Part shown: piece after piece, positions 44,241 through 53,372 of the stretch
Layout of the letters: every line of letters starts with the position of its first letter
Numbering within the stretch: position 1 is the stretch's first letter
DNA from: Polyangiaceae bacterium
GTDB taxonomy: Bacteria > Myxococcota_A > Polyangia > Polyangiales > Polyangiaceae
Direction of reading: 5' to 3'
Assembly: GCA_020633235.1 (NCBI GenBank)
Contig: JACKEA010000012.1
Location: forward strand, 1 to 64,000
Length of the DNA: 64,000 nt
Translations under genes and position numbers: made by a program
Notes under the pieces: model-generated
Told to the model about the DNA's origin: nothing
Databases searched by the model: none
The model's input: only the letters and a program-made list of their open reading frames with translations

Positions 44241-44626
44241 TCACATCGTGGCAGGCTCGAGGTCGCCCGACTCCGGAATTTCGTCGGGGCGCGCTTCCCG
44301 GCACGCGGTCCTACCGGGCAGATTCAAATCGCAGAATTCCTGGCATTCGTCTTTCGTCGGCCCACACGCGGCGATCATCACTCCCTTGATCTCGGACGGT
44401 CGCGTGCAGCAGTAGGCCTTGGCTCGTTCGAAGCAGCCTCCCCCAGCTCGTTCGCAACGCTCAGCGCTCGATAGACACTCCCGGGGCCCACCTGGGAAGT
44501 TTGGCGCCACGCCACAGTAGAACTTGGTCGGTTTCGATGCTTGGGGCCCTTGGAGGAAAGCGATACCGATCGCGACGACCGCGACTCCGGCAAATGCAAG
44601 CTTCGTGATGGTGGACATTTGGGACA
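44241..44626 (-). CDS. Small Cys-rich exported or membrane-anchored protein
   Basis: A 128-residue protein (ATG 44626; ATG 44617 is an alternative). The N-terminus has one hydrophobic helix (LAFAGVAVVAIGIAFLQG) followed by a soluble domain with eleven cysteines (FYCGVAPNF, SSAERCERAGGGC, KAYCCTRP, CQEFC). It is probably extracytoplasmic with disulfides. Its stop lies seven bases from the right end of the IS21-type element, so the element's insertion or the linked deletion may have altered the gene end. Function unknown. Confidence 0.6.
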
Positions 44627-45026
44627 TGGCGCAGCTCGTCTCGGCGGAACTCGGGTGAAGCCCAACGTGAAGCTGCTGCTCCGCCCCGGCAGGGCAGAAA
44701 GGCAGGAAGGCATTGGGCCTGTGTCGGTTGTACTGCTCCGACAACCGACTGGTCGGCGAGTTCCAAAGCTTGCGGGACGCGGCCTCGCACGCAGGGCCCG
44801 ACCTGCTGCTCCGAGTTCCCCAGGCTGCGGCGTGACGGGGGAGCCGTGTCGGGCCGGAGGCGCGCGCGCGGCCTCCAGAAGTTCGCGGCCTACGAACCGT
44901 CCCGGATCTGTGACTGCGAGGACCCGCGCGTGGCCGCCAACGCCCCCCCTTGTGTTCCGTCAACCGGATTGCGACGATAGCAGCATATGCTGTTCGCTAG
45001 TGGGGTTGCTAACGCGGAGCGCTCGA
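44627..45026. other. Intergenic stretch, no gene seen
   Basis: 400 bp between divergent small genes. Open frames here have no coding character I can support and no repeat family of the window occurs in it. It should contain the promoters of both neighbours. Confidence 0.5.
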
Positions 45027-45347
45027 ATGACGAATGGGTGGGCACCTTGGGTATTGCTGATGTTGCTTTCGTCCGTGTTGCTTGCGTGCGGGGGCGGCGC
45101 AGAATCGCGGCCAGTCACCACACCCAGCGGCCGGCCGGGCTACACCGTGAGCTGCGAAGATCCCGCTGACTGCTACGAGGAAGCAGGAAAGCTTTGCCCG
45201 ACTGGGTATGACATCCTCGACGCCGGCCGGCGTGTCGAGGAGCAGCGCGTCGCAAATGCACTCTCCACCATGGGGGCCGGGCTCTCCAATCAGCCTGCGC
45301 AAAGGCACACCAAGGTCAAGACCGATGCGTTGATCCAATGCCGCTGA
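45027..45347 (+). CDS. Small lipoprotein
   Basis: A 106-residue predicted lipoprotein: ATG 45027, signal peptide with lipobox LLAC (cysteine 21), then a Gly/Thr/Pro linker and a short domain (VSCEDPADCYEEAGKLCPTG) common in small myxobacterial lipoproteins. The CxxxxxCYxxAGxxCPxGY pattern is frequent among proteins of this kind, which usually end shortly afterwards as here. Function unknown; the cysteines suggest an extracytoplasmic location. Confidence 0.72.
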   Translation: MTNGWAPWVLLMLLSSVLLACGGGAESRPVTTPSGRPGYTVSCEDPADCYEEAGKLCPTGYDILDAGRRVEEQRVANALSTMGAGLSNQPAQRHTKVKTDALIQCR

Positions 45348-45410
45348 GACCAGTTTTGCGATTCTCCGAAAACGTCGCGACCGCGGCTACCTCTGAAGCT
45401 ACTGATGATG

Positions 45411-45437
45411 AGGTTTGGTCCGGCGCGGAACCACGCG
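45411..45437 (-). repeat. Dispersed palindromic element A (copy 10)
   Basis: AGGTTTGGTCCGGCGCGGAA then CCACGCG. It lies four bases 3' of the potassium-channel gene stop, in the same orientation. It carries the CCGGCGCGG variant, whose stem pairs CCG with CGG. Confidence 0.8.
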
Positions 45438-45441
45438 CGGC

Positions 45442-46257
45442 CTAGGATCCGTCCAACGCTTCTCCGCAGTGCGGACAACGCCGCTTGCTCTCTTGTCGCT
45501 GCTGATCCTCCAAGAACGCTGCGCCGAGAATCCCGGTGGGCACCGCAAACAACCCGATGCCCAGCAATGCCACGATGCCGGCTAGCACCCGGCCGATCGG
45601 CGTCACGGGAGTGCAGTCCCCGTAGCCCACGGTAGACAGAGTCTCCACTGCCCACCACATAGAGGCAGGAATGCTCGAGAAACGTTCGGGCTGTGCGTCG
45701 TGCTCTGCGAAGTACATCAGGCAGGATGCGATGAGCAGCAAGGCAACCACCAGGGCTAAACTGATCAGCAAGGCCTCCGCTCGCGACCGGAAGACTCGCG
45801 CGAATGTCTGCAGAGCCTTCGAATATCGATGAAGCTTCGCGAACCGTAGGAGCCGAAACAGCCGCATCACCCAAACGACGCGAAGGTCGAAGCCAAAGAA
45901 TGGGAGGTAGAATGGAAGCACTGCGGCCAGATCGATCAGCGCCATGAAAGTGAGGGCGAATCGCATCCTTCCGCGCACGGGTTCCCGGTAGCGCTCGTCT
46001 ACTGTGCACGACCACAGTCGGAGGACGTACTCGACGGTAAACGCCAGTACCGAGATCAGCTCGAAGATCTCGAAGGCCGCACCAAGCTGGGCGTGAATGG
46101 TTGCGACCGTATCGAGCACTAGCGTGACGATGTTCGCGACGATCAGGGCGGCGATCGTGACGTCGAAGACTCGACTGGCGCGATCACCTTCACCGGCGAC
46201 CTCAACGATTTCGTAGGTCCGACGTCGAACGCGTTCGAGGACCGTAGTGGTATGCAT
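45442..46257 (-). CDS. Voltage-gated-type potassium channel
   Basis: A 271-residue inner-membrane ion channel of the six-helix type. ATG 46257 is chosen; the longer frame upstream has no coding character. Helices S1-S3 occupy about residues 30-115. S4 is RVVWVMRLFRLLRFAKLHR with arginines every third position (voltage sensor). S5 is near 150-175, the pore loop has the selectivity filter TVGYGD near 208, and S6 follows. The cytosolic tail ends in CPHCGEAL, a possible single zinc-knuckle half. Its start is 56 bp downstream of the restriction endonuclease gene on the same strand, so it could be co-transcribed with the defence operon; that link is inference. Confidence 0.92.
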   Translation of the reverse strand: MHTTTVLERVRRRTYEIVEVAGEGDRASRVFDVTIAALIVANIVTLVLDTVATIHAQLGAAFEIFELISVLAFTVEYVLRLWSCTVDERYREPVRGRMRFALTFMALIDLAAVLPFYLPFFGFDLRVVWVMRLFRLLRFAKLHRYSKALQTFARVFRSRAEALLISLALVVALLLIASCLMYFAEHDAQPERFSSIPASMWWAVETLSTVGYGDCTPVTPIGRVLAGIVALLGIGLFAVPTGILGAAFLEDQQRQESKRRCPHCGEALDGS

Positions 46258-46313
46258 GCTTAGTTCCGCGGGTGTGACAGAAACGCTGGCCGCAACACGT
46301 TCAGCAGACCCTG

Positions 46314-47315
46314 CTACTCCTCGAGAACCAGCGCCCAAACACGCTTCAGCGGTAGCTCAGTCTGAAGTTCTTTCGGTAGCTTGCTGTACATCCGAAGCAC
46401 GGCTTCGAGCAGTGCGCCCGCATCCCAAAGCCGAATGCGGAAGTAGCTCAGGCGGCTTTCCGATTGCACGGCCTTGTTGAATCCGCCCCAACACACAAGC
46501 AGCCCTTGCTCGGCACCGAACGTCTGCATCGACCCCTGGAGACTTCTGAAGACCGTGACATCGGCAGGGCTCTGCTGTGACTTGACCTGTACGCAAAGAC
46601 GTGGCTGGGCGAATCCAAGTGGGCCCGTACCCGCAAGAATGTCCACGCCGCCATCTGCCCCCGGAGGCGAGACCTGGACCACATACCCTTCGGCTTGAAG
46701 GACAGCAGCTACCAGGTCCGTTAGATGGTGGCCCTTGAACTTCTGAAGGACGTGCGTCGAGATCTGGTCACGGGCGATCTGCTCGATGTCGGGAATGGAC
46801 TCCTCGTCAGCGCTGCCCGTTGCGTCCGATGCCATCGGAGGTTCGCCCGCAAGCAGCGCACGGATGCGTGTCTCAGCATCGTTTCGCGTGATCGCGCAGA
46901 CGGTCATGAATGCGCCAAAGGAATAGAGAAGGTCCTGGTCGAAGGAGGTTCTGGGGATGTCCGTTCGGAGCCATTGCACCGGTCGACGGTGCTCGGGTGT
47001 GCCAGGTGAGTGAACGTACTGATAGGGACCGGTCACTTTGCCAATCGCAATGGCAGAGGATCGCTTCAGCGGCAGCACGACCAGGTCGTCCGGCTTGATG
47101 CGGTGGGAGAATGCCCACAGTTGGCCCACATGGTTGCTTCGCCGGTTCTTCCCCGCATCGGGGTAGGTCTGCAGGTACAGCTGGTCGAGCTCCTCCCGCG
47201 TCTCGGCCGAGGCGAGGTTGGGCATGTCATCCCAGCCAACCACCGCGACATCGTTGTCGAGGGCGAAGTCCTCGCGATCCCCTGTTTGTCCTGCCCTAAC
47301 CAGCCACACTGACAT
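46314..47315 (-). CDS. Mrr-type restriction endonuclease
   Basis: A 333-residue protein. ATG 47315 has GGGAGG six bases upstream. The N-terminal half (VWLVRAGQTGDREDFALDND, then GQLWAFSHRIKPDDLVVLPL) is the domain usually found in front of Mrr-like nucleases and may bind modified DNA. The C-terminal half carries the PDDEXK catalytic pattern: HLTDLVAAVLQAEGY, GADGGVDILAG with the Asp near residue 222, and LCVQVKSQ with the QxK pair near 245. It begins 20 bp after the drmC stop, so it is likely expressed with the DISARM operon and may add nuclease activity. It is not one of the five canonical DISARM genes. Confidence 0.88.
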   Translation of the reverse strand: MSVWLVRAGQTGDREDFALDNDVAVVGWDDMPNLASAETREELDQLYLQTYPDAGKNRRSNHVGQLWAFSHRIKPDDLVVLPLKRSSAIAIGKVTGPYQYVHSPGTPEHRRPVQWLRTDIPRTSFDQDLLYSFGAFMTVCAITRNDAETRIRALLAGEPPMASDATGSADEESIPDIEQIARDQISTHVLQKFKGHHLTDLVAAVLQAEGYVVQVSPPGADGGVDILAGTGPLGFAQPRLCVQVKSQQSPADVTVFRSLQGSMQTFGAEQGLLVCWGGFNKAVQSESRLSYFRIRLWDAGALLEAVLRMYSKLPKELQTELPLKRVWALVLEE

Positions 47316-47335
47316 TCCAACCTCCCACCAAGCCT

Positions 47336-48064
47336 TCACGAGACTTGTCGAAACACCCCCGCCCCCGCCGCTCCCCACCACTGCCGGCTCAGCGCCTCCG
47401 CAAACGCCGCATCCTCGATCAGCACGCCCACCTCGATGTTCCGCGTCTGCCCGCGGTCGGTGAAATTCGCGCTGGTCACGAGCGAGCGGATCTCGTCCAC
47501 CACCACGCACTTGGCGTGGATGCTCGCGTACACCTGCTTCGAGATGCCGTCGGGGTAGTAGTAGATCGTGGGCAGCGGCTCTCCGAACGGCCAGTTGCCG
47601 CGCAGGAACTCGTCGCGCCGGAGCTTCGCCGCCTCCTCCGGCGCAACGCCGTCCACCGGCTGCATGTCCAGGAACGCGTCCGCCTTCACGCCGCGTTCCT
47701 TCATCACGCGATGCAGCGCTTCGAACAGCCGGTATCCGTGGTCGAAGGCGTACCCGCCGATCAGCACGCTCTTCCGCGCCGCCCCGAACATTTCCGCGAC
47801 GACCACCGCGGTATCCCGCGCCAAACTCACCTTCGCCTCGGGCCCGGTCCACACCAGATCGATCTTGGCGCCCCGCTCTCGCCGCCTTTCGGCGATCACG
47901 GCGCGCAGCAGTTCCGCCGCCGCACCTGCCGGCATCGCCCCCAGCGGCGCAGCCGCGCCCAGAACCTCCGCGGGCAAGGAAGCGCTCGCCGGCGACTCGC
48001 CGCGTTCAGCAAGCGCGAGAAGCGCCTGCAACGCCGTCAGAGATACCCCCGTGAGATCCATCAT
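47336..48064 (-). CDS. drmC: DISARM protein DrmC (phospholipase D-like)
   Basis: A 242-residue protein of the phospholipase-D superfamily, the fifth gene of DISARM anti-phage systems. The HKD motif is clear as HAKCVVVD with SANFTDRGQ following (about residues 182-205). Only one HxK motif is seen, so an active enzyme would need a dimer. The N-terminal 60 residues are Ala/Leu-rich helices. Reported DISARM work found DrmC not essential for protection. Its ATG overlaps the drmB stop by three bases, giving tight coupling. Confidence 0.93.
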   Translation of the reverse strand: MMDLTGVSLTALQALLALAERGESPASASLPAEVLGAAAPLGAMPAGAAAELLRAVIAERRRERGAKIDLVWTGPEAKVSLARDTAVVVAEMFGAARKSVLIGGYAFDHGYRLFEALHRVMKERGVKADAFLDMQPVDGVAPEEAAKLRRDEFLRGNWPFGEPLPTIYYYPDGISKQVYASIHAKCVVVDEIRSLVTSANFTDRGQTRNIEVGVLIEDAAFAEALSRQWWGAAGAGVFRQVS

Positions 48065-49914
48065 ACCTCGAAATAGGCAAGCGAAGGATCGCGCCCAATG
48101 GTCGGCACCACCAGCCCGCGATCGAGGTAGCGATTGAACCGCTCACAGCTACATTCCGCGATGAACAAGCACCCGTGGCATGCGGAGCCCTCGAGGTACC
48201 GCTCCGCCAGGTCCCCCTTGGGCGAGTGCGCGGCGCAGACCGGGTCATTCGAGCACAGCGAGCCGAGCTCCAACGCCCGCGCTAGGTGATGGCGCAGGTG
48301 CCGGCCCTGTTCCACGAGTCCGCCCAAGGTCCCTTCCGTTCCAGGTGTCCCCGTCGAGAGCAGAATCCCAGCCATCGGCGGCTCGTCGTCCGCGGGTGCG
48401 CAGTAGATGCGCTCGCGGATGGCGCTCGCCGCGTAGCCGCACTCCAGCGATAGCGCCGACATCAGCAGATGCGCCAGCGAATGCAGGAGATAAAACCGCA
48501 CCCCTGGGAAGTCCGGCCGAGCCTCTGGCGGCGCCGCCTTGAACTGCTCGTCGAAGCCCGCCAGCAGCTCGCGTCCCCGCTCCTTCACCGCCGCGCGACG
48601 CTCCCACGCGCGCACGGCCTGCTCGTCCAACTCGATGAAGATACCCTCGCCGCGGACCTCGCTCGCCGGTAGCCAGTCCGCATTCATCCCCAGCGGGGCC
48701 GTCCGCAGCGCGAGCTCGTACTCGCCCTGCAGATCCGGGGTAGGGAAGTCGATGCGCGTGAACCCGACCTGGACGCGCACCTCGCGCAGCTTGCTCGCCA
48801 GCACGAGCCGCGCGATCCCCGCGGGCAATCCACCCTTGGGCGTCACCGACCGCGCGAAGAAGTCCGCGCCGTCCGGCGCTAGCTCGCCCTTGCGCTCCGC
48901 GGGCTGGCGGATCAGCTCCTTGTACTCGGCCGTCCGCAGTGGGTCCCGCTCGATCGGCACGCCCGCCTTCTCGGCGCGCACGGCTTGAAGCACCGCGTCG
49001 TTGTCGAACCCGCTCAGCGCCTCGCCCGCGCGATCCACGAGCTTCCGCAACATCGCGATCTCGTCGGCGCTGCTGACCTTGTTCAAGACGTCCCACACCG
49101 ACAGCACCCGGTCCATCAGTGCTTCGGTTTCCCCCGACGGGATCGATAGCGCGCTTTCCACCTGCGAGAAGTACGCATTACTCGCGGTACGCACCAGGAG
49201 CCGGAGGCGCTCGCCGGAGCTGCACGCCTCGGAGCCCTCGGTGCCCAGCCATGGCCGTTCGCCACTGCACAGCGGATTTGTCTCTCGCGTCAGCGCATCC
49301 CGCAGTCGCCGGTACCCACCGCAAGCGCAGCGCACCACGATCTCGCTGAAGTCACCGCTGGCCCCTTCGTGCAGCGTCAGCTGAGGCGCCTCGCAGGTCG
49401 GGTTCTGTCCGTGCGCGAATCGGATCCACGGCCAATCCTCGAGGTGCCCATGCGGACAGGCACCCACGAACCGCACCGGCACGCATTCCGAAGGTCCGCC
49501 CACATCGCAGCGGTGCACGTATCGGTTCCGCTTCAGCTCCAAGCCGGTCGCGCGCACCAGCCGCCGGCAGCGCGGGTTCTGGCACACGAACCACTTCGGA
49601 AACTCGAGCACCTGGATGCCGACCGACTTGCTCGGATCCGAATCGTCCCCCGCCGGCGGCAGCAGGAACGGCTGCTCCCTGCGCAACGTTCGCCCCGCCT
49701 GCGCCAGACGTCGCGCCAACACGTCCCGCAGCCGCGGCTCGTCCACCGCCTTCGCCTCGTGTCCGCGGCTCCAGTAGTCGAGCCCGCTCACCAGCACGGC
49801 CGCGTCCACCAGATCGAGCATGGCCCCGGGGCCGTAGGTTGTGACCACCTGGCTGAGCCGCACCGCTCCATCCGGTCGCGGCCCTGCGCCTCGGCGGGCT
49901 CGTCGCGGCTTCAT
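48061..49914 (-). CDS. drmB: DISARM protein DrmB (DUF1998)
   Basis: A 617-residue protein, partner of the DrmA helicase. ATG 49914 overlaps the drmA stop. Near the N-terminus VRLSQVVTTYGPGAMLDL is typical of DrmB. Paired cysteines (WFVCQNPRCRRL, later YVHRCDVGG, CACGG) suggest zinc sites. The C-terminal DUF1998 region includes LLHSLAHLLMSALSLECGY, ILLSTGTPGTEGTLGGL and the final CHGCLFIAECSCERFNRYLD. In DISARM, DrmA and DrmB form a complex that binds and loads on incoming DNA. Confidence 0.95.
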   Translation of the reverse strand: MKPRRARRGAGPRPDGAVRLSQVVTTYGPGAMLDLVDAAVLVSGLDYWSRGHEAKAVDEPRLRDVLARRLAQAGRTLRREQPFLLPPAGDDSDPSKSVGIQVLEFPKWFVCQNPRCRRLVRATGLELKRNRYVHRCDVGGPSECVPVRFVGACPHGHLEDWPWIRFAHGQNPTCEAPQLTLHEGASGDFSEIVVRCACGGYRRLRDALTRETNPLCSGERPWLGTEGSEACSSGERLRLLVRTASNAYFSQVESALSIPSGETEALMDRVLSVWDVLNKVSSADEIAMLRKLVDRAGEALSGFDNDAVLQAVRAEKAGVPIERDPLRTAEYKELIRQPAERKGELAPDGADFFARSVTPKGGLPAGIARLVLASKLREVRVQVGFTRIDFPTPDLQGEYELALRTAPLGMNADWLPASEVRGEGIFIELDEQAVRAWERRAAVKERGRELLAGFDEQFKAAPPEARPDFPGVRFYLLHSLAHLLMSALSLECGYAASAIRERIYCAPADDEPPMAGILLSTGTPGTEGTLGGLVEQGRHLRHHLARALELGSLCSNDPVCAAHSPKGDLAERYLEGSACHGCLFIAECSCERFNRYLDRGLVVPTIGRDPSLAYFEV

Positions 49915-52900
49915 CGCTCGGGCTTCCCTTCCGTCCCCAGCGCCCGCCCGCGCTGCAGCCACAGGTGAGCGCTCGGCTCCACGTCACGCATGCTGGTCGG
50001 CGCCGCGAACTTGTACGCCCGCTCGTCCTTGCGCGGCTTGGTTTCGGGTGGATCCACCACGCTCCACAACAGCGGCACTCCGCCCTTCACGTTCCGGTCG
50101 TAGCGCGAGTACGCCCGCGCGGTCGCATCCTTGTGCGCGTCGTCGATGATGTGCCGCCAGGCATCGAACAGGTTGCGCGCCTTCTTGGTCAGATCGTCCC
50201 GCAGCCGGGTCTCTTCCTCGGCACTCAGCCCCAGGGCCTGGGCGCTGCCTCGCGATGCGATGTAGTGGATGACGAACCGCTCCACCGCGGCGTGGTCTTT
50301 CAGGTGCATGAAGCCGAGCGGTGGCGTCAGCTCCGGAGCGCCGTGGCGCGCCATCGCCACCAGCGTCCCGGCCAGCCCGCGCTCCAGCGCCGGCCCCGAG
50401 AACGGCGTCAGCGAAGTGGCCTCCACCGAGCGATAGAAGCTCTCGTGGTAGCTCGTGAAGCGCTCGTAATGCGAGCGGTCCCGCGGCTTGTGCAGGTTGT
50501 ACACCGTGACCACCAGGCCGGGATGCTGTCGGCCCACGCGGCTGGAAGCCTGGATGTACTCACTCGTCGTCTTGGGTTGCCCGGCCACCACCATCAACCC
50601 CAGCCGGTCGATGTCCACGCCCACCGAGATCATGTTGCTGGCCAGCGCCACGTCCACGCTTTCCCGTGCAGCGTGCCGCGCCGCGAGCCGGGCCTTGGAG
50701 CGAGCGATGTTCGCGGTGCTCTCGCGGCTGGTCAGCTCCACGGGTTCCTTCCGCAGATCGCGATTCGAAAACCACGGATGCGGCCCCGTCGTGCCTTCGG
50801 GCCGCAACAGCGCCGCCTGCGCCGCCCGCGCCCGCACCTCGTCCTCCACCAACCGCCGCATGCCGCCCAACTCGCGCAAGCTGTTGAAGTACCCAACCAG
50901 AGTCATGTAGGCATCTGCTGGTTGGTCCGGCGCGCCTTTCGGATCGTAGAGCTTTTGCGCGGCTGCCAAGAGGGACACGTAGGTGCGCAGCAGGATCGCC
51001 TTCATGTTGCGACCGCCCGCCGCGATGCCGATGTAGAGGCGCCCCGGGCTCTCCTTGTCCACCGTGGCGAAGAACGTCTCCGAGTCGTCCACGCCGGGCG
51101 GCGGAAACTGCGCCATCTCGCGATTGAACAGGGCTCGGATCTGCTGCTCTGCCCGCCGAACCGTCGCCGTAGAAGCGATGATCTTCGGCAGCGCGCGCTC
51201 GCGATATTGCATGGACGGCGGTGGCAGGTCCGAGTCGCCGCTCGAAGTCGCCGTTCCGGGCGGCTCCGCCGCGGTGCATAGCGCTTCCACGGCTGTCTCG
51301 TACAGACCGACCATGGTTCCGAGCGGTCCGGAGATCAGATGCAGCTCGTCTTGCACGATCAGCTCCGGCGGACGCAGGCCGTCCGGCAGCGCCATCGCTC
51401 CGGACGGCAGCTTCGCCTCGCCGCACCCGACGAACTGATCGCCGTCCCGCGCGGAAACGCGCCCGAACAGCATGCCGGTCTCCGCGCGCCAGGGCAGCAT
51501 CGCGAACTTGTCCACGGTGGCGACCAGGAAGCACGGCAGCTCCTGATAGATCTGCTCGTCCACAAACAGCACCGGCAGCCCGTCGCGGTTCTTTTGCGGA
51601 GAGAACTCGCACTCGCGCCAGTTTGCGCAGGAGAGCACCAGTCCGGTCCACTTCGAGCGAGGACCACGAAGCTCGAAGCTGTCCTTCGTGAACGGCGTCC
51701 CGCACCACGGGCATTGTGTTAGCGGCGACGGCGGAACGGGCTCGGTGGCGTTGCTGTTCTTGAAGTCGATGATGCGCTTTTCCACCTCGGCCAGCGTGTT
51801 CGCCGTGGCCGACCGCCCCACCCACAAGCCGATGGTGAATCTCTCTTGTCCCAGCAGCTCCGTGCGCGTTGCGCGGAGCTGCTCCAGCGCGCAAATCAGC
51901 GTGGCAGCGCGGCCGAGCTGGTCCAGCGTGAGCAGCCGCAGCGTGTACCGCAGCAACACGGCCACGCCCAAGCCGCCATCGGGTCGCTCCTGGCCGCGCA
52001 TGCGCCGCAGCAAGAGCGTGAACGCGATCACGCCGAGGTACGCTTCGGTCTTCCCGCCGCCCGTGGGGAAGAAGATCAGCTCGACCAGGGCGCGGTCCTC
52101 GTGCTTGTCGTCGCTGAGACCGGAGAGGTTCAAGAGCACGAACGCGAGCTGGAACAAGCGCCACTTCGGCGCTCCGCGCTCCGGGCTCCGCTGCCGCGCC
52201 GAACGCGCCATGGCGTCGTTCGCCAGCTTGAACGCTTCCAGCACTTGCGGATCACTCGCGAGCAGTTCCACGCCTTGCGCGATGCGGGCGCGGGCGCGGT
52301 CCGCCTCGTCCATTACGGCTTCCCGTGCGGCTCGTCGCTCGTCGCTATCCACGGCGATCTTGCGCTGGGACTTGATCCACGCTGCGTACTCGTCCGCGAG
52401 CGGCCCCAGCTTCGAGCGAACATCCCCACCATCAGTCAGTTGCGCAAGCGCCTCCATTGAGGTCTCGGCTTTCGACTGATTGAAGGTGACGACGCGCTTC
52501 ACTTCCGCGCGCGGGATCCAGCAGCTCCGCGCCGCAACGCAGCGCTCACCCTCGTGCTCCAGCTCCACGGCCACGCCGTGCCCCACGGCGTACTCAGCGT
52601 GGTTTCGGAACTGAAGGTCGAGGATCCGCTCGTCGCGATCGGAGGAACGTTCGTCCCGCCGGTTGGGGCGGGGCAATATCCCTTCCGGAACCCGTAGCTC
52701 GAGAGACACCTGAAAAACGAACTGGCGGTCTCCGAGCCCTCGCGCGTTTTCGGCGGGGCGTGAGTTCACCAAGAACAGGGACAGGGCTTGCGTCCCCGCG
52801 GGCAGGCCATGGCCGCGCGCAGCGCCCAGCGTTCCTTTCAGATACAGTCCACCCGAATCCGGAACCGGGATGCCCTTCCCAAGCTGTTTCGCGTCCAGCG

Positions 52901-53351
52901 GTACTTCCACGGACACGTCGTGCGGCGGCAGCCGACGCCACACGAACTTCGAGCCTTTCACTCCGTCCGCTTCTTCCGGCAGCCCCGCATCCTTGCGAGC
53001 AATGCGCTCGTAGTCCGCGTACTGAACACTCGCCGTGACGCTCGTCGTCTCTTTGCGCAGCAGTACGGACAGCCCCAGCGACGCGGGCAGCCGTTGCTTC
53101 TGCTTCGGCTCCGGCTGCTCTCCGGCCGAGAACTCGTCCGCGTCCACGTCGTCCCCGCCGCCGACGTTCTCGTCGTCGGTCGGATCTTCGTCGGGCTGTG
53201 CGCTCTGCGGCGCCAGGAAGCCGGTGAGGTACCAGCGGGAAGGGCGGAGTTTCAGACATTCGCAGATGGTCGGGTGCTCGGCGAACGGACCCACTGCGTC
53301 ACGCGTTGTTGCTTCCACCAGCTGGTTTCGAGTCTGCGGTCCAATTGTCAT
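49911..53351 (-). CDS. drmA: DISARM helicase DrmA
   Basis: A 1146-residue superfamily-2 helicase-like protein. The N-terminal region (KLRPSRWYLTGFLAPQ near residues 35-50) is characteristic of DrmA. Walker A is FPTGGGKTEAYLG near 428; the Walker B-type box is DELHLISGPLGTM near 668; KIIASTATVRRAEQQ follows. The C-terminal helicase half has SNMISVGVDIDRLGLM and QASSRVGRQHPGLVVTVYN. With DrmB it forms the DNA-translocating core. Its start lies 21 bp after the stop of the DndC-like gene; drmB overlaps its own stop. All helicase motifs look intact. Confidence 0.96.
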   Translation of the reverse strand: MTIGPQTRNQLVEATTRDAVGPFAEHPTICECLKLRPSRWYLTGFLAPQSAQPDEDPTDDENVGGGDDVDADEFSAGEQPEPKQKQRLPASLGLSVLLRKETTSVTASVQYADYERIARKDAGLPEEADGVKGSKFVWRRLPPHDVSVEVPLDAKQLGKGIPVPDSGGLYLKGTLGAARGHGLPAGTQALSLFLVNSRPAENARGLGDRQFVFQVSLELRVPEGILPRPNRRDERSSDRDERILDLQFRNHAEYAVGHGVAVELEHEGERCVAARSCWIPRAEVKRVVTFNQSKAETSMEALAQLTDGGDVRSKLGPLADEYAAWIKSQRKIAVDSDERRAAREAVMDEADRARARIAQGVELLASDPQVLEAFKLANDAMARSARQRSPERGAPKWRLFQLAFVLLNLSGLSDDKHEDRALVELIFFPTGGGKTEAYLGVIAFTLLLRRMRGQERPDGGLGVAVLLRYTLRLLTLDQLGRAATLICALEQLRATRTELLGQERFTIGLWVGRSATANTLAEVEKRIIDFKNSNATEPVPPSPLTQCPWCGTPFTKDSFELRGPRSKWTGLVLSCANWRECEFSPQKNRDGLPVLFVDEQIYQELPCFLVATVDKFAMLPWRAETGMLFGRVSARDGDQFVGCGEAKLPSGAMALPDGLRPPELIVQDELHLISGPLGTMVGLYETAVEALCTAAEPPGTATSSGDSDLPPPSMQYRERALPKIIASTATVRRAEQQIRALFNREMAQFPPPGVDDSETFFATVDKESPGRLYIGIAAGGRNMKAILLRTYVSLLAAAQKLYDPKGAPDQPADAYMTLVGYFNSLRELGGMRRLVEDEVRARAAQAALLRPEGTTGPHPWFSNRDLRKEPVELTSRESTANIARSKARLAARHAARESVDVALASNMISVGVDIDRLGLMVVAGQPKTTSEYIQASSRVGRQHPGLVVTVYNLHKPRDRSHYERFTSYHESFYRSVEATSLTPFSGPALERGLAGTLVAMARHGAPELTPPLGFMHLKDHAAVERFVIHYIASRGSAQALGLSAEEETRLRDDLTKKARNLFDAWRHIIDDAHKDATARAYSRYDRNVKGGVPLLWSVVDPPETKPRKDERAYKFAAPTSMRDVEPSAHLWLQRGRALGTEGKPER

Positions 53352-53372
53352 TCTCTCTCCGCCTACCGTCAG

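Noticed and set aside
80..45437. Element A as an intrinsic terminator
   Set aside because: The hairpin is short and no T-tract follows in the downstream direction, though a role in 3'-end processing is not excluded.
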